In this document: positions 46,085 through 55,794 of the stretch, one piece after another
Position numbering within the stretch: the first letter of the stretch is position 1
How the letters are laid out: each line of letters begins with the position of its first letter
Source: Oscillatoria acuminata PCC 6304
GTDB taxonomy: Bacteria; Cyanobacteriota; Cyanobacteriia; Cyanobacteriales; Laspinemataceae
Assembly (NCBI RefSeq): GCF_000317105.1
Contig: NC_019693.1
Span: 806,001 to 870,000, forward strand
Length of the DNA: 64,000 nucleotides
Reading direction: 5' to 3'
The notes under the pieces: model-generated
What the model was told of the DNA's origin: nothing
The model's database searches: none
Seen by the model: the letters and a program-made list of their open reading frames with translations, nothing else
Program-made: the position numbers and the translations under genes

Positions 46085-47185
46085 TCAACGACCTGCTGCG
46101 GCATTGCTGAGGGCCGGTGAGGGTCCGATCAACCGTTCGAGTTCATCGGCTTTCACCGCTTTACTCATTGCCGCTTCCCAGGAGACTTTGCCATCTTTGT
46201 AGTGTTTAGCCAGGGCCATTTCCATCGTCTGCATTCCCAAGCGACCTCCAGTTTGGATCATGGAGTAAATCTGGGCTGTCTTTCCTTCCTTGATTAAGTT
46301 GCCAATAGCAGCATTATTCACGAGCACTTCCTGGGCGCAGACCCGACCGCCACCCAGCTTGGGAACTAAGTTTTGGCTACAAATGCCAATTAACGAAATC
46401 CCCATCTGTGCTCGGATTTGGGCTTTAACTTCCGGGGGAAACACATCTAACATCCGGTCTACGGTCCCAGCGGCTGAGTTGGTGTGCAGGGTTCCCATGA
46501 CCAAGTGGCCCGTTTCTGCGGCAGATACGGCCAGAGAAATTGTCTCAAAGTCCCGCATTTCTCCCACCAGAATAATATCCGGGTCTTGACGCAGGGCCCC
46601 TTTGAGTGCATTCGAGAAGCTCTTGGTGTCTTCCCCTTTTTGCCGTTGGTGGAATAAGCTCTTGATATTGGGAAACACATACTCGATCGGGTCTTCCACC
46701 GTGAGGATATGTTCGGCGCGGGTGCGGTTGATCAGATCCAGCAATGCTGCCATCGTGGTGGTTTTTCCTGAACCCGTTTGACCCGTGACTAACAATAGCC
46801 CCCGAGGGCGCTCGGTCATTTCCCGGATCACCTGGGGAACCCCTAATTTATCCGCATTGGGAATGGTGGAACCCAAGGCCCGCAAACAAGAGGCCCAGCA
46901 GCCCCGTTCCCGATAAACGTTGACCCGGAAACGGGCCAAACCTTTGACCCCGTAAGCGCAGTCTAAGTCCCAGTTTTGCTCCAACGTCTTGCGCTGTTGG
47001 TTGTTGAGCATTTGGAAGATGACTTGCTGACACTCTTCCGGGGCGAGACTTTCCCCAAATTGGGGCTGGGGAGTCAGTTTCCCGCTGACGCGGAAGTAGA
47101 TGGGTGCACCGGCTTGGATGTGGATGTCTGAGCCACCTTGTTCAACCAGGGACTCCATAATATCTTCAATGACCAGACCTGCCAT
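46085..47185 (-). CDS. pilT: Type IV pilus retraction ATPase
   Basis: Hexameric ATPase that drives pilus disassembly and twitching motility. 366 residues. Walker A is GQTGSGKTT (about 134-142), Walker B DIILVGEMRD, and the PilT signature AAETGHLVMGTLHTNSA follows, with paired His residues. The N-terminal domain carries GSDIHIQAGAPIYFRVSGKL. Typical length. It lies between pilC and pilB on the same strand, 75 bases after pilB. pilT is often beside pilB in cyanobacteria. Confidence 0.96.
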   Translation of the reverse strand: MAGLVIEDIMESLVEQGGSDIHIQAGAPIYFRVSGKLTPQPQFGESLAPEECQQVIFQMLNNQQRKTLEQNWDLDCAYGVKGLARFRVNVYRERGCWASCLRALGSTIPNADKLGVPQVIREMTERPRGLLLVTGQTGSGKTTTMAALLDLINRTRAEHILTVEDPIEYVFPNIKSLFHQRQKGEDTKSFSNALKGALRQDPDIILVGEMRDFETISLAVSAAETGHLVMGTLHTNSAAGTVDRMLDVFPPEVKAQIRAQMGISLIGICSQNLVPKLGGGRVCAQEVLVNNAAIGNLIKEGKTAQIYSMIQTGGRLGMQTMEMALAKHYKDGKVSWEAAMSKAVKADELERLIGPSPALSNAAAGR

Positions 47186-47260
47186 AGTTGCGTTCTCTCC
47201 GATAATCTCTGTTTAGATTGTATTGAAAGTAAATTTCCGGGGAAAGTGAAGGCGATCGCC

Positions 47261-49276
47261 TTACTCTTGGAAGCGCGGGGTCAAGCAGTACAGGCAATCG
47301 AGCCACTCCTGCTGCAATCCGGCCCCGCAAGCCTTACAAGTTAGACCCGTCTTGCGTTTGGCTTTGAGTTCTGCTTCCAAGCCAGAGTCGGTAAAAGTAA
47401 CCCGTTCAACCTCTTCAAAAGTGGTATGCCCTTCCCGAACCAGGTTGAGGCTATAGGCGAGCAAGGTGACCATCCCCTCTTCCACGGCAGCTTCCTTAAT
47501 CCGTTCCGTGGGCGCACCTTGAGAGATTAACATTTGCAGATTTTCAGTGTTTTTGAGGACTTCATAGACCCCAACCCGGCCTTTATATCCACCGCCCCCA
47601 CATTTCTGGCATAAAGTCCCGGCGTCTTGAGCGGCTTTACGGTCCGCTGGGGGAATGGAGTTGGCTTTATAGAAGGTGATATTGGTTTCCCCAGAAACAG
47701 TGAGTCCAAAGCGACCAAGTTCTTCCGGGGTGGGGGTGTAGGCAATGCGACATTCGCCACAGACCCGCCGCATCAAGCGCTGGGCCAGTACACCAATCAG
47801 AGAACCGGCGACCATGAAGGGTTCAACTCCCATTTCATCTAAACGAGCGATCGCCCCGGCTGCGTCGTTGGTATGCAGGGTGGTTAACACTAAGTGACCC
47901 GTCAAGGCTGCTTCAATGGCCGTTTTCGCCGTTTCTTTATCCCGCGTTTCACCCACCAGAATGATGTCCGGGTCTTGCCGCATGAACGCCCGCAATAAGT
48001 TAGTAAAGTCCAGTCCTTTGGCCCGAATCACTTGACATTGGGTAATCCCCGGCAAGGCATATTCAATCGGGTCTTCTGCGGTCGAGATATTTACCGCTGG
48101 GTCGTTCCGTTCGGCTAACACTGAATACAAGGAAGTTGATTTCCCCGAACCCGTGGGTCCCGTCACCAAAATCAGACCAAAAGGACGACTCGCCATTTCT
48201 CGGACTAGCGCCAAACTCTCTTGATTGGAAATTAATTTATCCAATCCCAACTGGGTGGAGGAGTTATCCAAAATCCGTAAGCAGAGTTTTTCACCATACC
48301 GCGACGGCAGACAGTTCACCCGGAAGTCCACGGTGCGTCCCTGGAATATCCGCCGAATCCGTCCATCCTGGGCATTCCGCCGTTCGGCAATATCCATATC
48401 GGAAATAATTTTGAACCGGGAAGTCAAGGCATTTGTAATTTTACTGGGTAACCGGGCAAACTCTTGAAGTACGCCGTCTTTCCGCATCCGAATTCTCAGA
48501 AACTCTTCTTGGGGTTCGACGTGGATATCGGAGACGCCATCGGAGAGGGCTTTGGCCAAGATTTTATTAACGGTGTTAATAATGGGTGCGTCGTTGGCCC
48601 CGCGCAACGCCGCATCCAGATTCATGTCTTCATCTTCTTCTGGGGCGTCATCAAGGGATTCCCCATCTACCTCATTGAAAACGTCAGAGTTGAGGTTTAA
48701 ATCGAGTTGATTAGCTTTTTCTGCTTTGGCCTGTTGTTCTTTGGCCTTTTCGTCAGAATATTGATTGAGTAAGTTGTTATAGTCTTCTGGTGTAATTACC
48801 AGTCGGCGGAGGGCTAGTCCCTGGGGTCGCAGGATCCGGGTCAAGTCGTCCAGGGCGGCTAAGTTATCCGGATCCACCATTGCTACAGAAACCGAAGGCG
48901 ATTCGCCCTCGTTGCGGGAGATGGGCAGGATGCGATGGCGACGGCAACTTTCCAGGGGCAGCAAGGTCTCTAGGAGTGGACCTAGTTGTTCCGGTGACAG
49001 TTCGGTGATTTCTGGATCCAAGGCTTCTACGCCGTAGACGATTTTCAGTTCAAAAAGCTGCTGCTTCTTGTACTGCCTGAGCAATTCTGGAGGCAGTTGC
49101 TTTCCAGTAATGGCTTCGAGGACCTCGGTAAGAGGCTTCCCTGATTTCCGACTTTCAATGTGGGCGCGTTGAACTTGTTCGCGATCGGCATAGCCCGCTT
49201 GGATGAGCTTATTGCCGAAGGGAGAAAATGCATTCTGGACAACTAGGGCACGCCGCTGTGATGCGAAGTTTGTCAT
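47261..49276 (-). CDS. pilB: Type IV pilus assembly ATPase
   Basis: Powers pilus extension. 671 residues. The N-terminal MshEN/T2SSE-N domain is about 20-180; a charged and Asn/Asp/Glu-rich linker follows. The ATPase core has GPTGSGKST (about residue 370), DIILVGETRDKETA and a zinc-binding tetracysteine segment (CGECRIAY and LCQKCGGGGYKGRVGVYEVL). The end carries an additional zinc-ribbon-like motif CKACGAGLQQEWLDCLYCL, found in cyanobacterial PilB. First gene of the pilB-pilT-pilC cluster. Confidence 0.96.
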   Translation of the reverse strand: MTNFASQRRALVVQNAFSPFGNKLIQAGYADREQVQRAHIESRKSGKPLTEVLEAITGKQLPPELLRQYKKQQLFELKIVYGVEALDPEITELSPEQLGPLLETLLPLESCRRHRILPISRNEGESPSVSVAMVDPDNLAALDDLTRILRPQGLALRRLVITPEDYNNLLNQYSDEKAKEQQAKAEKANQLDLNLNSDVFNEVDGESLDDAPEEDEDMNLDAALRGANDAPIINTVNKILAKALSDGVSDIHVEPQEEFLRIRMRKDGVLQEFARLPSKITNALTSRFKIISDMDIAERRNAQDGRIRRIFQGRTVDFRVNCLPSRYGEKLCLRILDNSSTQLGLDKLISNQESLALVREMASRPFGLILVTGPTGSGKSTSLYSVLAERNDPAVNISTAEDPIEYALPGITQCQVIRAKGLDFTNLLRAFMRQDPDIILVGETRDKETAKTAIEAALTGHLVLTTLHTNDAAGAIARLDEMGVEPFMVAGSLIGVLAQRLMRRVCGECRIAYTPTPEELGRFGLTVSGETNITFYKANSIPPADRKAAQDAGTLCQKCGGGGYKGRVGVYEVLKNTENLQMLISQGAPTERIKEAAVEEGMVTLLAYSLNLVREGHTTFEEVERVTFTDSGLEAELKAKRKTGLTCKACGAGLQQEWLDCLYCLTPRFQE

Positions 49277-50086
49277 GGCTGGTGGATTTAATATGCTTAC
49301 TTAGAGTATTCCCAAAATGAAGCCGGTTAAGCACTTTTTGGCGCAAGGGGTTGGCTCGCGCTGAGGTTGATCCTGAAGATCCTGAAGATCTCCACCTCTG
49401 ATGACGGGTGGTGCGACTGGGAGTGAGGGTTGCTCCTCACCGGGCTTGCCGCTGTTGGTTTAGTTCAATGTTTACTTGATTTATCTTTGATGATACCTTT
49501 TACCACCCCGAAAGCACCAACTTTTGAGCAATATATTCTCTTAATTTATAGCCTAATGTTGCACATTTAGGTATTAATTTGAGCAAGTTTTGGGTGGGGA
49601 CTGATTCTCAAGGGTTGAGTTTTTCAAGGGTCGCCTCGATCCGATCGCTGATTCACTTAGGGTGTTCTCTAGCTTCTATCGGTCAGTTAGGGCTGAAGTT
49701 CCTTCCCTGGGTCTCTATGTTCATCTTTCCTCACCTGAAAGGCGATCGCTTGGTAGGTACTCACTCGGCCTTTATACCTAAAGCCTTCTAAACCCCACGG
49801 GCGATCGACGATCCCTATTGCTTACCAGCCAGCCAATTCTCTTCGGTGGAGGCCAATTTCATCATCCATTTCCGGGAAAGATAAATGGGTATAGTGCCTT
49901 GGTCTTGTCCTGAACAGTCTTGAAGGTTAGGTTGGATAATGGGGAGTTTTTTGAAGCGATCGGTTTCACCAAGCCGCTAAAACTCTTTAAGCTGATATTC
50001 CCTGAAAATCTTGGCAGTTTCAGCCCAGTTATTCTGGCTTATTCCAACCCACCCCAACCCTATTTTATTAACTTTAACCCAGATTG
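49277..50086. other. Intergenic region upstream of pilB
   Basis: About 800 bases. A 70-codon frame at 49579-49791 looks like chance. A phrase GATCCTGAA is repeated in tandem near 49370-49390. The pilB promoter must be here, but no box is clear. Confidence 0.5.
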
Positions 50087-50290
50087 TTAGTCTGTTTTGA
50101 CTAAATACATCCGTTCTAAACCTAACACCAGAATCACACTGGCAAGTTGGATGAACCAGGGGGCTAAAGTTAATCCCCAAATCAACAAAATTCCAGCACT
50201 TCCTCCGGCTAAAATTGTGTAAATGTCCTCCGAGGTTTTATGCAATAACCAGAGTGCGGCAACGGCCAATAATAAGGGTAGTAGATACAT
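50087..50290 (-). CDS. Small two-helix membrane protein, paralog of 50572 gene
   Basis: 67 residues, family unknown. Two or three hydrophobic stretches (YLLPLLLAVAALWLL; GSAGILLIWGLTLAPWFIQL; ASVILVLGLERMYL). It aligns with the protein at 50572 through TSEDIYTILA and LAPWFIQL. A longer frame to 50347 exists, but a GAGGAG element lies before the ATG at 50290 and the paralog supports this start. Confidence 0.6.
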   Translation of the reverse strand: MYLLPLLLAVAALWLLHKTSEDIYTILAGGSAGILLIWGLTLAPWFIQLASVILVLGLERMYLVKTD

Positions 50291-50571
50291 GGGGAATATC
50301 TCCTCAATCTTCATCGATGGAGCAGGGTGCAGAAGAGACGGGTTCAACTTGACTCACCCATGACGGTATCATCTTTCCCAGGCCGGTCCCGTATTATAAA
50401 TCACATTCAGCCAATTTCGCTCTATTTTTATTGGAATATACAGGGTTTGAGATGTCATGGAAATCGAGAAGCCAGAGGCAGCAGAACTGCTAGGCGAATA
50501 TTCCCGGGCAGGGATTGGAAAGAAGAGTGAGAAAAAAATCAGCCGATTTTGAAGAGGCAAGAGAGGGGAAG

Positions 50572-50793
50572 TTAACTGGCTTTTGTGGGTGGGGGAGAAA
50601 CATGGCGAGTTCGATACAAGATGAAGATTACCAGGCAGAGTTGAATTGGCCAAGGGGCAATGACTAGATCGCAGCCCACCCCCAACGCAGCGACGGCGAT
50701 CGCCAGAATTCGGGGAATTTCTTCTGAAGTATTCATATAACAAAACCAGGCCGTTAAACTGGTGAGCAGTGCCATCCAGAACATTCCGATCAT
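50572..50793 (-). CDS. Small two-helix membrane protein, paralog of 50087 gene
   Basis: 73 residues. The phrases TSEEIPRILA and IAPWPIQLCLVIFI match its neighbour, and the hydrophobic pattern is the same. AGGAGGG precedes the ATG by 7 bases, which makes this one of the better translation starts in the window. The function is unknown; the pair probably arose by duplication. Confidence 0.65.
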   Translation of the reverse strand: MIGMFWMALLTSLTAWFCYMNTSEEIPRILAIAVAALGVGCDLVIAPWPIQLCLVIFILYRTRHVSPPPTKAS

Positions 50794-50959
50794 TTTGAGT
50801 CCCTCCTACAGGCCAAACGATTTTCGGTTCTAGCTCTAATCTAACCACTCATTCAAAATAAACCCGTGATGATAAGAGGTCCACCCTTAAGATCATCATC
50901 ACTGGGTTAGGAGATCCAAATCAACCCCAGAGGCGATCGCGATCGCCTCCCTTCCAGGT

Positions 50960-51286
50960 TCAAACCCCCGACTTGCTGTCTGTTTCTCCCCTTTGTAGAG
51001 AGGCCCCAATAGGTTCAACCAGCAACGTAATATTATGTCGTCCCACCACGGAAACCACTTCACCGGGACCTAGGGTAATATGATGTGGACAGAAGGCCGG
51101 CCACCAGGAACTCTGAAACCGGACCCGGCCTCCAAAATAGGGAACAATCGTTTCATCCACGATCGCCAATTGGTTGGACTCCGGTAGCATCAGTCCTGAG
51201 TCAATCTCAGTGCCTTTAGGACCCATCCCATTTCTGCGGAAAAAAAACAGTTTGCCAAACACCCATTGGAACCAATAGAATCTCAT
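50960..51286 (-). CDS. NfeD-like OB-fold protein
   Basis: About 108 residues. The C-terminal 55 residues match the soluble NfeD domain: GGRVRFQSSWWPAFCPHHIT followed by LGPGEVVSVVGRHNITLLVE. Full NfeD proteins have membrane helices and partner with stomatin-like proteins; here only a short Trp/Phe-rich N-terminus (MRFYWFQWVFGKLFFF) precedes the domain, and no stomatin gene is beside it. GGGAGG lies 10 bases before the ATG at 51286; the longer frame to 51307 would contain that site. Confidence 0.7.
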   Translation of the reverse strand: MRFYWFQWVFGKLFFFRRNGMGPKGTEIDSGLMLPESNQLAIVDETIVPYFGGRVRFQSSWWPAFCPHHITLGPGEVVSVVGRHNITLLVEPIGASLQRGETDSKSGV

Positions 51287-51659
51287 TCGATGCCATCCTC
51301 CCATCAACGATACCGATTAGAGTAGGGCCTTGATTTCAGCCCAGAGAACGCCTGACTGCCAATCACCACTCCAGGCGATCGCCCTCTAAAGTCTTTATTA
51401 GGATGGATTGCTGAAAAATATGCATCTTTGGGTGCGATCGGCAACAGATTAGTCTTCCTGTTCGGAATCCAGAAAGCGAGTCTCTGGACCCAATCGCTGC
51501 CCATTCGCCCCCAATCCGGTGCAGAAACCCGATTTCTAACCGCTATTATTCTGATGCGGCGCATTTTTGCATAATTGGCGATGGACTACCCTAGTAAATC
51601 TTTAGAACCCAGAAACGACGGATTTCCGTGAGCTCACTCTTTGCGAACCGAGAACGAGA
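51287..51659. other. Intergenic region between the NfeD-like and sigma-like genes
   Basis: About 370 bases. The minus-strand open frame at 51304-51564 is rich in Arg/Trp/Pro and looks non-coding. No other signal. Confidence 0.5.
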
Positions 51660-53525
51660 ATGTTAAGTCCATCGAACCCCAACCTGATTCCGACCCCACC
51701 CCGGCGTTCCCCTACCGTCAACCAATTTGCCACCTATCTCAGGTCAAATCACGAAGGGGGGCGCTGGGTGCTTGAATGGAAAACTGAACCGCGTTTACGG
51801 CGCAATATTCAGTTATATATAGCCCAAGACCCCAACTTTGCCGACTTGTGCGATCGCAGCGAAGATGGCAGGGCAGTAGAACAGTTCTGGATTGCCCTCG
51901 CCCTAGACCCCCTGCCCCCCCAAGGGTGGGAACCCCCCGATCGCCAACAACTGGCATTCCAGCATTTAGCCAGTTATTATGAACCGATTTGCCACCAAGC
52001 GGCCCGTTCCATCGCGGACAAGCATTCTCAAATTTTATGGGAAGATGCCTTGACCATCGCCCGAATCTGGCTACAAAAACAGGATAAATTAGCCGAAATT
52101 TTAAGCAAATATCAACCGAATGGACCGGCCAAGTTTTCCACTTATTTACAAGAAGTTTTAATGCGAAACATCAAATCAGAAACCGATGTGGGTCGTTACT
52201 CTTCCTGGCGGTTGTTGTGTAAAATTGCTGACTATAAGTTAGCCGAGGCTTTAACTTTTTTTAACCCGGGTTCTCCCCAAGTTTCTCAAATTTTATTGGC
52301 CCGAAAATACTTTAAACAGGTTTATACGGCCAATCGCATTAATGTAGCAAGCAGAAGACTCGGAGAAATTTGGCCCGCACCCCAACCGGAAGATTTTACA
52401 GAAACTGCTAAGTTTTATAATGCTCACCGATGCTTGCCTTCTGCGCCAGTTGAAGTTGCAGCAAATCCACCTAGTAATGCGGCACAGATTGAATCCTGGA
52501 TGCAAAGTTGTCTGGATGCATTAAAATATAAAATACCGGAAGAACATGAGCCGCTTTCTCTGGAAAAATGGCCGGAACAACAGGGACTCGAAATAGCCGA
52601 CCCCAAAACGGAATCGGAAGACTGGATTCTGGAGCAATTATCGGAGGGAGACTGCCCGGATTCTCCTTTGAGTCAGCTCAATCGCATCCATGAGTTATTT
52701 GAAATCGAACTCAGAGGATGCCGCACTATTCTCGAAGTTCAACTGGGCGATCGCCGGGTACTGATTGATAAAGATCGGATTCTCCCCCTGAAATATGGAA
52801 TCGGACTCACTCAACATCAAATTGGTGAGTTGTGCGGGATTAATCAATCTAGTGTGAACCGCAAACTTAAGACTTATAAAACTCGTCTTTTGAGTGTTTT
52901 AACTCAATTAAGTCAGCCGGAAGAGAGGGCGATCGACTCGGTGCAAGGGTGGTTACAGAAACATTTTTTATCGCCTAATCAGACGGATCTAATTGCTCAA
53001 GCCTTGGTGAAGGCAATCAAGACTCTGAAGTCGGAGGACCGAGAGCTATTGTCCTTACGGTATGGGCAAAAATTGACGGTCCAACAAATTGGCGATCGCC
53101 TGGAAATAACGACAGATCAGGTCCAATCTAGGCTAAATAACATCGAAACTCAATTGCATAAATGTTTATTCACTACCCTAGGAAATTGGATAAAGAAGTA
53201 TGTAGACAAGTGGCTTGATGATTTTTACAAAACGGCCTTAAGCCACCTATTCAATCAAGGCTTTAATTCCCTTTCTCCTGAGATCCAGAAAATTTTGAAA
53301 CTTTCCTACACCCATTGCGTCCCTCTGGACCAGATAGCCGCAAGAGTAGGACTGGATCAAGAAAGGGTGCATCACTTAGTTTGGGAAGGAATCTGTCTCC
53401 TAGAATCCCATTTCGTTCAAAAAATTTCTGAGATATTAGAAGTATCTCTGGTTGGGAATTTAGAACGGCAGCGGATCGCCCAATTGACAAAAGAATGGTT
53501 GAACAACTTACACAAATTCGATTAA
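51660..53525 (+). CDS. Sigma-70-like regulatory protein with three HTH segments
   Basis: 621 residues. The N-terminal 200 residues contain a region-2-like segment (FSTYLQEVLMRNIKSETDVG). Three separate sigma-region-4-type helix-turn-helix segments follow: about 380-410 (LTQHQIGELCGINQSSVNRK), 470-492 (LTVQQIGDRLEITTDQVQSR) and 555-577 (VPLDQIAARVGLDQERVHHL). Each is followed by a helical stretch. The region 2.4/-10-recognition helix is not well kept, so it may not be a classical sigma factor. A DUF1822 gene begins 13 bases downstream, the usual partner of this type of protein in cyanobacteria. Confidence 0.75.
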   Translation: MLSPSNPNLIPTPPRRSPTVNQFATYLRSNHEGGRWVLEWKTEPRLRRNIQLYIAQDPNFADLCDRSEDGRAVEQFWIALALDPLPPQGWEPPDRQQLAFQHLASYYEPICHQAARSIADKHSQILWEDALTIARIWLQKQDKLAEILSKYQPNGPAKFSTYLQEVLMRNIKSETDVGRYSSWRLLCKIADYKLAEALTFFNPGSPQVSQILLARKYFKQVYTANRINVASRRLGEIWPAPQPEDFTETAKFYNAHRCLPSAPVEVAANPPSNAAQIESWMQSCLDALKYKIPEEHEPLSLEKWPEQQGLEIADPKTESEDWILEQLSEGDCPDSPLSQLNRIHELFEIELRGCRTILEVQLGDRRVLIDKDRILPLKYGIGLTQHQIGELCGINQSSVNRKLKTYKTRLLSVLTQLSQPEERAIDSVQGWLQKHFLSPNQTDLIAQALVKAIKTLKSEDRELLSLRYGQKLTVQQIGDRLEITTDQVQSRLNNIETQLHKCLFTTLGNWIKKYVDKWLDDFYKTALSHLFNQGFNSLSPEIQKILKLSYTHCVPLDQIAARVGLDQERVHHLVWEGICLLESHFVQKISEILEVSLVGNLERQRIAQLTKEWLNNLHKFD

Positions 53526-53538
53526 GGAGAACTAAATC

Positions 53539-55008
53539 ATGAACTTTATAAATAATCCGTGGAATCAGCCCCCAATTCAAACCTATCCGGAAGGAATGCG
53601 ATTCAAAATTGCTCCCGCACACCAAGAACAGGCTTGGCAAATGGCCGATCGCCACTCCAATACCATCACTCGCTATCAAGCCTATCTCAATTGGATCGCG
53701 ATAAAAACTCTCTTTCCCTGGTTTGAAGAATGGGCTCAAGAGGAAGGATTACCCGCCCCTTGTATTTCGCCGAAAGTAGAACAACTCCTTCAGAGTTTAG
53801 AATTGGTCAATGGCACAGCAATTGAGCTAGATTTCACTCGATTTATCCTTATTCCAGTGGATGAAATTGAGTCAGAATCTGTAGAAATTCCCCAGGAATG
53901 GATAGATAATCGGAACTGGGTGGGGGATTATTATCTTCCCATTATCGTCAGTTTAGATGGGGATGAGGACGACTGCTGGATAGAAGTCCCCGGATTTGCC
54001 ACTCATCAACAGGTGAAAAACCAAGGGAACTATGATGCCAATACTCGAATTTATGAATTAGAAATGACGGAGTTAATCCAGGACTTAACTGTGATAGACA
54101 TAACCCGGGGACTCCAGATGCGAGAACCCATTCCACCCTTACCGGCGCTATCGGAAGTTGAAGCAAAAAAGTGGGTGCAAATTTTGGGGGATCCGTCGAT
54201 TTATTCCCCCCGATTGCAAGGGGAAATTCCGTTTGAAACCTGGGCCGCTTTGTTAGATAATCAGGAATGGCGGCAACAACTGTGCGATCGCCGGATGGGG
54301 AAAGTGTCGGAAGTTGCCTCGGATCAACCTTTACAGGAGTTAAGACAATGGTTACACCAGGTAACGGAGGAAGGATTGGAAGCGATTTCTGGGGGATGGC
54401 AACAGTTTGAGGCATTGTTTGTACCCCCGACCCCGACTGCTGTGCGCGGAAAACGTGAGACAACCCAGGCGATCGCCCCTGTGATTCGCTTGTTACAACC
54501 GGATGAATTAGAGCAAACTCGTCGTCATGCCGCAGGAGTCTTAGGGGAACTTGGATTTGGTAATTCTGAGGCGATCGATGCCTTAACTCAATTGTTGCAT
54601 ACCGCCCGGGATGAAGAAACCCGTTGGCAAGCGGCACTCAGTTTAGGTAAAATCAGTCCCGGACATCCCCAAGCTGGCATCAAAAAAGCTCGATACCTCG
54701 ATTGGGGAATGTATTTACAAGGTCATTCTCTGGCTTTAATTGTGGCAATTATGCCCAAAAATGATGACAAATTGGGGATATTTCTGCAAGTCCAACCGAC
54801 TTCACCGGGGAAGTTACCTCCCCATTTAAAATTGAGCGTCCTATCGGCATCAGGAGAAACCATCCGAGAAGCTGAATCCAGAAGCGATCGCAGTGCTCAA
54901 GGTCAAGACAACTTGATTCAACTGAGGTTTAGTCCACCTCCCGGTACTCACTTTCGAGTGAGGGTATCCCTAAAAGAATCGAGCATTACGGAGGATTTTA
55001 TCGCATAA
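53539..55008 (+). CDS. DUF1822 family protein with HEAT-like repeats
   Basis: 489 residues. It begins with the DUF1822 region (about residues 15-200; FKIAPAHQEQAWQMADRHSN). From about 290-390 it has HEAT-like helices (RRHAAGVLGELGFGNSEAID and ETRWQAALSLGKISPGHPQA). A C-terminal beta-rich domain closes it (LALIVAIMPKNDDKLGIFLQ). AAGGAG precedes the ATG, and the gene is only 13 bases after the sigma-like gene, so they are one transcript. In other cyanobacteria DUF1822 proteins accompany sigma-like and CHASE2/CHAT-type genes; a regulatory role is likely but unproven. Confidence 0.8.
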   Translation: MNFINNPWNQPPIQTYPEGMRFKIAPAHQEQAWQMADRHSNTITRYQAYLNWIAIKTLFPWFEEWAQEEGLPAPCISPKVEQLLQSLELVNGTAIELDFTRFILIPVDEIESESVEIPQEWIDNRNWVGDYYLPIIVSLDGDEDDCWIEVPGFATHQQVKNQGNYDANTRIYELEMTELIQDLTVIDITRGLQMREPIPPLPALSEVEAKKWVQILGDPSIYSPRLQGEIPFETWAALLDNQEWRQQLCDRRMGKVSEVASDQPLQELRQWLHQVTEEGLEAISGGWQQFEALFVPPTPTAVRGKRETTQAIAPVIRLLQPDELEQTRRHAAGVLGELGFGNSEAIDALTQLLHTARDEETRWQAALSLGKISPGHPQAGIKKARYLDWGMYLQGHSLALIVAIMPKNDDKLGIFLQVQPTSPGKLPPHLKLSVLSASGETIREAESRSDRSAQGQDNLIQLRFSPPPGTHFRVRVSLKESSITEDFIA

Positions 55009-55363
55009 ATTAGCAGGGTAAGCTCATCTAATTTAGTATTAAATGTAACACACAAAAATGACTGTGCAGTATTATTTATGGCCTGTTTGTCTGAGAGGTT
55101 CTATAATGACTTTCAAGTTCAGTAGAAGATAGGAATGAATCCTCCATGAATAAAGGATTTTCATCAGTTGTAGCGAAGGCTAAATTAAGAATTCTCAAAA
55201 AACAGCCTCCACCTATTTCTATGCAACAGCTATAAAACGGAGATTATTAAACGGAGGGTTTTGGGGATATAAAAGGCGTGAAACCGAGGAGATAGGGGGG
55301 TTAAACACGGTTTTCTGGGTTCCTATTTCTGGGAGCATCTCAATGTTGCCTAAAAACCAGTCG

Positions 55364-55461
55364 GACCTCTCCCCAAACCCCTCCCCTAAGAGGGGAGGGG
55401 CTTTGAGACTGCCTTGTCCGGCTCCCCCTTCCCTAGACAGGGAAGGGGGCTGGGGGGTTAG
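55364..55461. repeat. Double G/C-rich hairpin repeat
   Basis: Two adjacent hairpins: CCCCTCCCCT/AGGGGAGGGG and CCCCTTCCCT/AGGGAAGGGG. This is the common intergenic repeat type of large cyanobacterial genomes. Confidence 0.75.
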
Positions 55462-55571
55462 GTCTCTTGAACAAATTGAGATGCTCCTCTATTTCTTTTA
55501 CTAGGGGAACTCCAAAAAATAAAATCTCCAAAACGTTCGTAGTGACGGATCAACGGAGTAGCCCGGTCAAT

Positions 55572-55620
55572 GTAGGGGCGCAATGTGCAGGCCCCAAGGG
55601 CGCAAGCATTGCGCCCCTAC
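55572..55620. repeat. GTAGGGGCGCAATG palindromic repeat
   Basis: GTAGGGGCGCAATG at 55572 and its complement at 55607-55620 flank an imperfect G/C-rich interior. The perfect version is at 61641-61693. Confidence 0.85.
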
Positions 55621-55714
55621 AGATACCTTCCTTTCAGTTGAATGGTTGGATGATTTATATTTTGCAATTCCCTAGAAAAGAGGTCGTTGGATGATGCAGG
55701 GGTTGGCAAAAATT

Positions 55715-55763
55715 AAACCCCGATCGCCTTCTCAATATCTAGTGGGTGAGGCGATCGGGGTTT
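55715..55763 (-). terminator. Terminator after the P-type ATPase gene
   Basis: AAACCCCGATCGCC pairs perfectly with GGCGATCGGGGTTT; read on the minus strand, the stem is followed by AATTTTTGCC. It lies just past the ATPase stop codon. The stem contains CGATCG from a HIP1 site. The plus strand also has a short T-run, so it may work both ways. Confidence 0.7.
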
Positions 55764-55794
55764 TTGGGGGAGGGATGGGGTGTTGAACTGTCGC

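Larger units (their letters stand above)
55009..55794. other. Repeat-rich intergenic region
   Basis: About 790 bases. Holds the repeat at 55364-55461 (CCCCTCCCCTAAGAGGGGAG followed by a second, similar hairpin), the palindrome at 55572-55620, and the terminator at 55715-55763. No gene supported. Confidence 0.7.

Noticed and set aside
49579-49791. 70-codon frame upstream of pilB
   Set aside because: No ribosome-binding site and composition like non-coding sequence.
51304-51564. 86-codon minus-strand frame next to the NfeD-like gene
   Set aside because: Arg/Pro/Trp-rich reading typical of non-coding DNA and no ribosome-binding site.
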